A stretch of DNA of 28,020 nt, taken from contig NZ_JBAKHX010000093.1 in the NCBI RefSeq assembly GCF_036906915.1, positions 1-28,020 on the forward strand. The letters run 5' to 3'. The position numbers and the translations under genes are program-made. Below are positions 23,487-28,020 of the stretch, piece by piece. This DNA comes from Phytohabitans sp036906915 (GTDB taxonomy: Bacteria > Actinomycetota > Actinomycetes > Mycobacteriales > Micromonosporaceae). Each line of letters starts with the position of its first letter. The first letter of the stretch is position 1. The notes under the pieces were generated by a model. It was not told the origin of the DNA and ran no database searches. It saw only the letters and a list, made by a program, of their open reading frames with translations.

Positions 23487-24443
23487 TTACCGCCCGCGGA
23501 ACCTGTCGGTCGCGGCCAGCAGCGCGCCACGCATGTCCGGGTGACCGGCCCCGTGCGCGGCATCGCCCACCACGACCAACTCGCTGCCCGGCCACCGCTG
23601 GGCGAGTTCCCAGGCGTCGTCGAGCGGGCTGCTGATGTCGAGGCGCCCGTGCACGAGCACGCCCGGGATGCCGGCCAGCTTCGCCGCCCCGTCGGGCAGC
23701 TCGTCGTCGTCCAGCCAGCAGCCGTTGCTCCAGTAGTGGGTCACCAGCCGCGCGAAGGTCATCCGGAACGCCGGGTCCTGGTACCGAAGGTCGGGCTTCG
23801 GGTCGCGGCCGGTGGCCACGTGCGTGTCCTCCCACTCGCACCAGGCAACGGCTGCGCGGTCCCTGACCTCCGGGTCAGGGTCCGCGAGCAGGCGGGCATA
23901 GGCGCCGGCGAGATCGCCGGCGCGCTCCTTCTCGGGTACGACGTCGCGGAACCGCGCCCACTCGGCGGGGAACACCCGACCCATCGATCGTGTGATCCAC
24001 TCGGTGGCCCGGCGGGGCCGGGTGGGGATGCTGAACAGGATGACCTCGGTGACGCGGTCCGGATGCCGTTCGGCGTACGCCAGCCCGAGCACCGAGCCCC
24101 ACGACCCGCCGATGACCAGCCACCTGTCGATCCCCAGGTGCTCGCGCAGCCGCTCCAGGTCGGCGAGCAGGTGGTGGGTGGTGTTGGTGGACAGGTCGGT
24201 GGTCCACTCGCCCGCGTCCGGGGTGCTGCGGCCGCAGCCGCGCTGGTCGAAGAGCACGACCCGGTACGCCTCGGGGTCGAAGAACCGCTGCCAGAACGGC
24301 CCGCACCCCGAGCCGGGCCCGCCGTGCACGGCCACGGCCGGCTTACCGTGCGGGTTGCCGCGGATTTCCCAGTACACGCGGTGGCCGTCTCCGACGTCGA
24401 GCAGGCCGTGATCGTAGGGTGCGACTTCCGGGTAAAGATCCAC
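23487..24443 (-). CDS. pip: proline iminopeptidase, peptidase S33
   Basis: A 318-residue alpha/beta hydrolase that releases N-terminal proline from peptides in the cytoplasm. Motifs: oxyanion HGGPGSGCG (residues 40-48), DQRGCGRS, nucleophile S114 in GGSWGS, acid D269 in HGRLDISSP and base H301 in GAGHPD. The GTG at 24443 gives the usual family opening (DLYPEVAPYDHGLLDVGDG) and the usual length, so I preferred it to the ATG-type start at 24512. A -10-like TATATC just upstream suggests a leaderless message. A perfect 14-bp palindrome lies 12 bases before the start, so transcription is probably controlled there and not only from the kinase gene upstream. Confidence 0.95.
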   Translation of the reverse strand: MDLYPEVAPYDHGLLDVGDGHRVYWEIRGNPHGKPAVAVHGGPGSGCGPFWQRFFDPEAYRVVLFDQRGCGRSTPDAGEWTTDLSTNTTHHLLADLERLREHLGIDRWLVIGGSWGSVLGLAYAERHPDRVTEVILFSIPTRPRRATEWITRSMGRVFPAEWARFRDVVPEKERAGDLAGAYARLLADPDPEVRDRAAVAWCEWEDTHVATGRDPKPDLRYQDPAFRMTFARLVTHYWSNGCWLDDDELPDGAAKLAGIPGVLVHGRLDISSPLDDAWELAQRWPGSELVVVGDAAHGAGHPDMRGALLAATDRFRGR

Positions 24444-24455
24444 CCGATCACGATA

Positions 24456-24469
24456 TAACAGCGCTGTTA
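24456..24469. promoter_or_regulatory. 14-bp perfect palindrome before pip
   Basis: TAACAGCGCTGTTA is fully self-complementary and overlaps the presumed -10 of the proline iminopeptidase gene, in the 40-base gap between kinase and peptidase. Position and symmetry suit a repressor dimer. No regulator gene is adjacent, so its protein must be encoded elsewhere. Confidence 0.6.
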
Positions 24470-24483
24470 GTTCGCTGTACCGT

Positions 24484-26004
24484 TTAAACCAGGTACGGCA
24501 CGCCGCTGGCATCGCAGCGGATGCGCATGGGCACGGCCTTCGGCCCGCCGAAGGTGACGCCCACGGTCTGCGCCGGCCCGGGTACGACTTTCCGCACCGT
24601 GTAGCCGTCGGCCGGCTCCCAGCTCAGCGCCTCGGCCGTCGAGCCCACGCACTCGGCGAGCACCGTGCCGCCGGCGGAGGTCAACGTGCGCTGCTTGGCC
24701 GCTACCGGGGTGGCTGTGATCGTGGCGGTCTCGGCCGGCCGGGTGGGCGCGGCCGTGCGCGGCGAGGCCGTGACGGCACCCGTCTTGGTCGGTTTGGGGG
24801 CGGAGGTGGTGCTGACCGGTCCGCCGTCACCGGCTGGGCCGCCGGGCTGGGGGGTCGGCGTCGGGCTTGCCGAGGGGTCCCTGGCGTCGCCCGCGCTGCC
24901 GCCCGGCGGGACACTGTGGGTCACTTCAGCCTCGGCGACGGACTGGTCCTTGACGGTGGGCTCGAGGACCAGCATCACGGCGGTGATCGCGAGGATCGCG
25001 ACGGCGCTGGCGGCAGCGAACACCAGCATCCGGCGCTGCCCGGTGCGCCGCGCCCGCACCGCCGCGGTGGTCGCGTCCGATCCTGGGCCCACGGGCGCCC
25101 CGGTCCCAGGGACGGCCAGCGCCGCGCCCGCTTCGCTCATGGCGGCCGGCTCGGGAGTGCTGGTGGCGGACCCCGCCGCTATCGACGCGGCAGCGGCGAG
25201 ATCGGTGGCGACCTCGTTGGCGGTGGGGCGGTCGGCAGGGTTCTTCGCCAGGCAGCGCCGCGCCAGCTCGACCACGTGCGCCGGCACCCCCTCGATGGGG
25301 GGCAGTGGCGTCGGCTCCACGTACACGTGCGCGGCGAGCATCTGCGTGGTGGTCTCGGCTGCCCATGGCAGCCGCCCCAGCAGCGCGCCATGCAGCAGCA
25401 GGCCCAGCGCGTACACGTCCGAGGCGGGCACGACGTCGCCGCCGACCAGGCGTTCGGGCGCGAGGTACGCCGGCGTACCAAACAGGTCGCTGTAGGGGTC
25501 GACGTCGTCGCGCGGTCCGGCGGCGGCCGCGATGCCGAAGTCGACGACCTTCGCGCCGCTCGGCGTGAGCATGACGTTGGCCGGTTTGACGTCGCGGTGC
25601 ACGAGCCCGGCGGCGTGCGCGGCGGCGAGCCCGTCGGCGACCTCGGCGCAGACACGCAGCGCGTCAGCGGGCGGCAGCGGACCGTCGGCGAGTCGCCGGC
25701 TCAGGGTCGGGCCGCTGAGCAGCTCCATCACCACGAACGGCACGGGGTGCCCGCTCTCGGACCGCGACTCGCCATAGTCGTAGACGCTCGCGACACACGG
25801 ATGGGTGAGGCGCGCCGCGGCCCGGGCCTCCGCTTGGATGCGCAGGCGGGCAACGGCGTCGGTCAGGAACCGGCCGGCCAGCACCTTGACGGCGACGGAT
25901 CGGCGGAGCACCTCGTCGGTTGCCCGCCAGACGACGGACATTCCGCCCTCGCCGACCTTCTCGTGCAGCCGGTACCGGCCACCCAATGGTTGGAGCGCCT
26001 CCAC
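24484..26004 (-). CDS. transmembrane Ser/Thr protein kinase, PknB-like
   Basis: A 506-residue Hanks-type kinase. Residues ~10-270 are the kinase domain: glycine loop GEGGMSVVW, K40 in VAVK, HRDVKPAN (D138), DFG 155-157, GTPAYLAPE (APE 182-184). The activation loop is short, with several possible phospho-sites. Residues ~326-347 are a single membrane segment, preceded by RRTGQRR. The outside part is a Pro/Thr/Ala-rich linker and a small domain (440-506) with two cysteines (C452, C498) that could pair. No PASTA repeats are present, so it does not look like a muropeptide sensor. It begins with GTG at 26004 with no clear ribosome site. It lies 40 bases upstream of pip on the same strand. Confidence 0.95.
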   Translation of the reverse strand: MEALQPLGGRYRLHEKVGEGGMSVVWRATDEVLRRSVAVKVLAGRFLTDAVARLRIQAEARAAARLTHPCVASVYDYGESRSESGHPVPFVVMELLSGPTLSRRLADGPLPPADALRVCAEVADGLAAAHAAGLVHRDVKPANVMLTPSGAKVVDFGIAAAAGPRDDVDPYSDLFGTPAYLAPERLVGGDVVPASDVYALGLLLHGALLGRLPWAAETTTQMLAAHVYVEPTPLPPIEGVPAHVVELARRCLAKNPADRPTANEVATDLAAAASIAAGSATSTPEPAAMSEAGAALAVPGTGAPVGPGSDATTAAVRARRTGQRRMLVFAAASAVAILAITAVMLVLEPTVKDQSVAEAEVTHSVPPGGSAGDARDPSASPTPTPQPGGPAGDGGPVSTTSAPKPTKTGAVTASPRTAAPTRPAETATITATPVAAKQRTLTSAGGTVLAECVGSTAEALSWEPADGYTVRKVVPGPAQTVGVTFGGPKAVPMRIRCDASGVPYLV

Positions 26005-26144
26005 AACGGCACAGTCTGCCGCACATCACCCCGGCACACCTAGCCGCCGTCTTGGCCGATCCGATGTGGACCGGCTGGACCTAGGCGTCTCGAAATAGAT
26101 CGACATCGAGTATTCGCAGGTCAGGGCCGGTAGCGTAACCCTTT

Positions 26145-26513
26145 GTGTGGCAACGGGTACTGGTAGTGGATCACATTTTTCTGATCAGCGATGTGGCGAG
26201 CGATACCCGCGGCGGCCCGGGAGGCGCCCGAGCTCGTGGTCCTCGACGCCATGCTGCCCCGGCGGCGACGGGGCCTGGAGGTGTGCCGGCGGTTGCGCCC
26301 CGCTCCGGGGAGATCCAGAGCGTGATGCTCATCGCAATTGACCGTCCACATGCGACGGTTGTGAGCGCGCTGGCGGTGGACTCCGGCGGCTCCAGTTCCG
26401 GCGGCCTTTGCCCCGCCATCGTGCGCGGTCTGGTCGAGGCGCACGATGGCGAGGCGGCCGTTCAGAACACTCTGGGCGGATGCCGTTTCGTCATGCGGCT
26501 ACCCGCTGCATGA
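26145..26513 (+). pseudogene. remnant of a two-component pair: response-regulator start joined to histidine-kinase end
   Basis: The frame starting at 26145 opens like a receiver domain (QRVLVVD), continues in the next frame from ~26206 to ~26307 as APELVVLDAMLPRRRRGLEV followed by CRRLRP (typical receiver phospho-site region), and returns to the first frame with VMLIAIDRPHATVVSALAVD, matching the LMLTARD..LDAGAD end of a receiver. It then jumps to GGLCPAIVRGLVEAHDGEAA and TLGGCRFVMRLPAA, which is the G2 box and end of a histidine-kinase ATPase domain (normally GLGLAIVRGLVEAHGG). The regulator DNA-binding domain and most of the kinase are missing. Frameshifts plus an internal deletion explain this; no ribosome site is seen. 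It is surely not functional as a two-component system. Confidence 0.8.
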
Positions 26514-26524
26514 GCTCGCGCGCC

Positions 26525-26764
26525 TTACAGCGGCGGGCCGACCTCGCGGCGCTCCTCGACCCGGCGGTACTCGGCCGGGTCCTCGGTCACCACTGTGTTG
26601 CGGCGGCGACCCCAGATCAGCGAGGTCATGATTAGGCCGAGAACCCCGGCCGCCATCAGGATCCAGCCGACGACGTCGAGGTCGATGCCGGCCACACTGG
26701 TCTCGAGGGCGAACGTCAGGATCGCACCGACCGCGATCAGGAAGATGCTGGTGCCGATACCCAC
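26525..26764 (-). CDS. DUF6458 family small membrane protein
   Basis: A 79-residue protein with two membrane segments (TSIFLIAVGAILTFAL and VVGWILMAAGVLGLIMTSLI) joined by TSVAGIDLD, then a charged C-terminal tail (WGRRRNTVVTEDPAEYRRVE). I recognise the DUF6458 pattern, a family of unknown function common in actinobacteria. It starts at the GTG at 26764 behind AAGGAGG and has a sigma-B-like promoter about 40 bases upstream, which suggests a stress- or growth-phase-induced role. Its stop faces the stop of the two-component remnant. Confidence 0.85.
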   Translation of the reverse strand: MGIGTSIFLIAVGAILTFALETSVAGIDLDVVGWILMAAGVLGLIMTSLIWGRRRNTVVTEDPAEYRRVEERREVGPPL

Positions 26765-26803
26765 GACCGGCCTCCTTACGTATGGGGGACTGTCATCTCA
26801 CCC

Positions 26804-26828
26804 ATACCCGCAGCGGAGCCGGCCGAAC
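26804..26828 (-). promoter_or_regulatory. sigma-B-like promoter for DUF6458 gene
   Basis: On the minus strand GTTC (26825-26828) and GGGTAT (26804-26809) are 15 bases apart, close to the general-stress pattern GTTT-N14-16-GGGTAT. RNA would start near 26797, leaving a leader of about 30 bases with AAGGAGG before the GTG. GTATGGG and CCCATAC arms (26780-26807) also make an inverted repeat over the same site. Confidence 0.55.
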
Positions 26829-26843
26829 CCGGCCGGTACCACT

Positions 26844-26960
26844 CACAGGGAGGTCGCGACCCCCGAGGCGGTCGCGATCCGCTCACCGGTGACGAACGCG
26901 GGCGAATCCGGCGCCAGGAACAGCCATCGCGGCGATGTCGTCGGGCGTGCCCATACCTAA
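26844..26960 (-). pseudogene. C-terminal remnant of a short-chain dehydrogenase
   Basis: Translated on the minus strand, LGMGTPDDIAAMA is followed, after a one-frame shift, by FLAPDSPAFVTGERIATASG and VATSL, then stop. This is the standard end of a short-chain dehydrogenase (G-TP-DIA..V-FLAS..S-F-TGE-I-VDGG). A two-base deletion after the AMA codons would explain the shift. The Rossmann and catalytic parts are absent; the remnant begins right after the stop of the ATPase gene. Confidence 0.75.
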
Positions 26961-26965
26961 AAGTT

Positions 26966-27352
26966 CTAGGCGAGGCGCTTGCGGAACCGCACGAGCGTTC
27001 CCGGCCGGCGCCGCCGCACCACAAGCTCGTCGGCGAGCCGCCGGATGATCGCGAGCCCGCGTCCGGAGCTGGCAACGCCCGTCGAGGCCCGGGGCGCGGA
27101 GGGCCCGAAGCCCGCGCCTTCGTCGGTGACCTCGACCACGCAGGCGCCGCCGCCCAGGTGGAGCCGCAGGTGGTACCGGTCGGTGGAGCGCGCGTGGCGT
27201 ACCGCGTTGCCACACGCCTCGCTCACCGCGAGCTCGATGTCGTCGCGGTCGTCGCTGGCGACATGGGCCCCTTCAAGCACTGCGCGTGTGAGATGTCGCG
27301 CCAACGGCACCGTCCACCGTTGACGGGGCAGCGTGACGCGTGCGTCGATCAT
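26966..27352 (-). CDS. RsbW-like ATP-binding protein, anti-sigma factor/serine kinase type
   Basis: A 128-residue HATPase_c protein. N box ELAVSEACGNAVRHA, G1 VTDEGAGFGP, G2 SSGRGLAIIRRLAD. The family binds sigma factors of the SigB type, or phosphorylates anti-anti-sigma partners, and controls stress and development. No STAS or SpoIIE gene is nearby, so its partner is elsewhere. I chose the ATG at 27352 because it starts the fold (MIDARVTLPRQRWTVPLARH) and has AAGGGGAAG upstream; the longer frame to 27673 is not protein-like. Next to it is a sigma-B-like promoter for DUF6458, an interesting but unproven link. Confidence 0.92.
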   Translation of the reverse strand: MIDARVTLPRQRWTVPLARHLTRAVLEGAHVASDDRDDIELAVSEACGNAVRHARSTDRYHLRLHLGGGACVVEVTDEGAGFGPSAPRASTGVASSGRGLAIIRRLADELVVRRRRPGTLVRFRKRLA

Positions 27353-27680
27353 TCGCTTCCCCTTCCCGGTCGCGGCGGACAAAACCGCTACATTGACGGT
27401 GCCCGCCGTTCCGGGGGCCCAAACGCGAGCCGCGGCCGGATCGTCCCAGCCGTTCCCGTCGGACGCCGCCACCTGCGTTGACTCCCCCACGTGAGGCCTA
27501 GAGCCTGTCACAGTTTCAAGGGGCCAGCGCCGCTTGCGGTGAGCGGCCCGGCGGCTGGGTCGAAACCAGCACGCCGCGTTCTGATGGGCGTCGGCTGACG
27601 CTATCGCCGACCTAGGGGCGCTATCCGACCTCAGCTCGGCAAGATCACGCCAGGCCGTCCGACCGGGCCGCACACCATGG
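27353..27680. other. gene-free stretch
   Basis: No convincing gene on either strand: the open frames here have no ribosome site and arginine/proline-rich translations. One segment (27505-27520, GAGCCTGTCACAGTTT) is like the end of some insertion sequences, but no partner end or transposase was found. Confidence 0.6.
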
Positions 27681-27837
27681 CCGCGGCGCCTAGATCTTGG
27701 CGGGTATGGCTGACAACGCCAGCGTCAAGATCTGCCCGGTCGCGGCCACAGTGCGGCGTGGCGGGTCCTTGCCCTAGATCTTGGTGTCCGAGCGTCGCTT
27801 GGGCGACGGGTCCAGCTTCAAGATCTGGCGCCTGCGG
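27681..27837. repeat. 157-bp nested inverted repeat, MITE-like
   Basis: The outer ends are imperfect inverted copies: CCGCGGCGCCTAGATCTTG (27681-27699) and CAAGATCTGGCGCCTGCGG (27819-27837), differing by one inserted base in each arm. Inside are two more copies of the 8-base core in alternating orientation: CAAGATCT (27726-27733) and AGATCTTG (27776-27783). The element could fold as one large or two small hairpins. No clear target duplication flanks it. Confidence 0.7.
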
Positions 27838-27878
27838 CGATCGCGGTCCGGCCGCGCGCGAGTCAGCGCCGACCGGCT

Positions 27879-27962
27879 CGTCGATCAAGGAGATCCGCGT
27901 AGATCAAGGGCAAATACACGTGGTTTTGAGATCGAATCACGTGCATTTGCCCTTGATCGACG
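27879..27962 (+). repeat. 84-bp palindromic intergenic element, copy 2
   Basis: This copy matches 13070-13153 in opposite orientation without gaps. Main arms are 27902-27922 (GATCAAGGGCAAATACACGT then G) and 27938-27958, complementary at 20 of 21 positions, with a 15-base loop. A separate upstream segment GCTCGTCGATCAAGG (27876-27890) is a perfect inverted copy of 27951-27965, so the right arm can pair with two different left segments. Confidence 0.88.
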
Positions 27963-27980
27963 AGCAGGGGGGCCGCGGGG

Positions 27981-28010
27981 CGCGGGCGGCGCGGGCGCGG
28001 GCGGCGCGGG
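27981..28010. repeat. two perfect 15-bp GC tandem repeats at the window end
   Basis: CGCGGGCGGCGCGGG occurs at 27981-27995 and 27996-28010, within an almost pure G/C stretch from 27967 to the end. Nothing coding is visible. Confidence 0.8.
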
Positions 28011-28020
28011 CGCCCGGGCG

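Noticed and set aside
27362..27385. Second sigma-B-like promoter (GTTT-N14-GGGAAG) before the RsbW-like gene
   Set aside because: The -10 deviates and would start RNA inside the presumed ribosome site, so the match is probably chance.
27505..27530. Insertion-sequence end (GAGCCTGTCACAGTTTC)
   Set aside because: Resembles terminal repeats of some elements, but no matching inverted end, target duplication or transposase is within the window.
1..28020. CRISPR array, tRNA, rRNA, toxin-antitoxin, phage or defence system
   Set aside because: No regularly spaced repeats, no tRNA-like cloverleaf or CCA end, and no nuclease, integrase or transposase motifs were seen on either strand.

Overview
The window is very GC-rich, codes densely with strong G/C third-position bias, starts many genes on GTG and often overlaps stop and start codons (GTGA, ATGA). 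Together with the gene types (a LuxR regulator with an ATPase domain, a PknB-like kinase, DUF6528 and DUF6458 proteins, an RsbW-like ATPase) this points to a filamentous actinomycete, most likely of the Micromonosporaceae. The family assignment is inference. No rRNA, tRNA, CRISPR array, transposase or phage gene was seen.

Layout. 1-3828: a GC-rich tandem repeat, then on the minus strand a LuxR-type ATPase regulator followed by an MBL-fold protein with an altered metal motif. 3932-7614: a glycan block, with a GH20 beta-N-acetylhexosaminidase and a Tat-exported DUF6528 protein on the minus strand, divergent from a TetR regulator coupled to a GNAT acetyltransferase. 7694-12986: a compact five-gene plus-strand operon (D-ribulokinase-like FGGY kinase, histidine phosphatase, DeoR regulator, EryA/LyxK-like FGGY kinase, D-2-hydroxyacid dehydrogenase) in which every junction overlaps. 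This is the best candidate for an uncharacterised pathway. 12987-13288: a gene-free stretch carrying one copy of an 84-bp palindromic element.

13289-15911: glucose-6-phosphate isomerase overlapping an IclR regulator, a 25-bp palindrome, and a 40-residue membrane protein, closed by a hairpin with 22-bp perfect arms. 16055-17042: a secreted PL3-type pectate lyase with a plausible promoter and a bidirectional terminator. 17047-20156: a LysR regulator divergent from metE. 20172-21782: a membrane protein with a pentapeptide-like repeat linker. 21907-23452: quinone oxidoreductase and a carboxymuconolactone decarboxylase-family protein, probably co-transcribed. 23487-26004: proline iminopeptidase with a 14-bp palindromic operator candidate, preceded by a transmembrane Ser/Thr kinase.

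26145-27352 is eroded: a two-component remnant in which a response-regulator start is joined to a histidine-kinase end, a DUF6458 gene with a sigma-B-like promoter, a short-chain dehydrogenase remnant and an RsbW-like ATPase. 27353-28020 has no gene but holds nested inverted repeats, a second copy of the 84-bp element in opposite orientation, and a GC-rich tandem repeat. Both window ends are low-complexity GC, so they may be assembly breakpoints.

Most of the window is ordinary chromosomal metabolism and regulation. I found no defence system, mobile island or biosynthetic cluster. The more unusual items are the overlapping kinase/phosphatase/kinase operon, the 84-bp palindromic element, the two-component fusion remnant and the repeat-bearing membrane protein.
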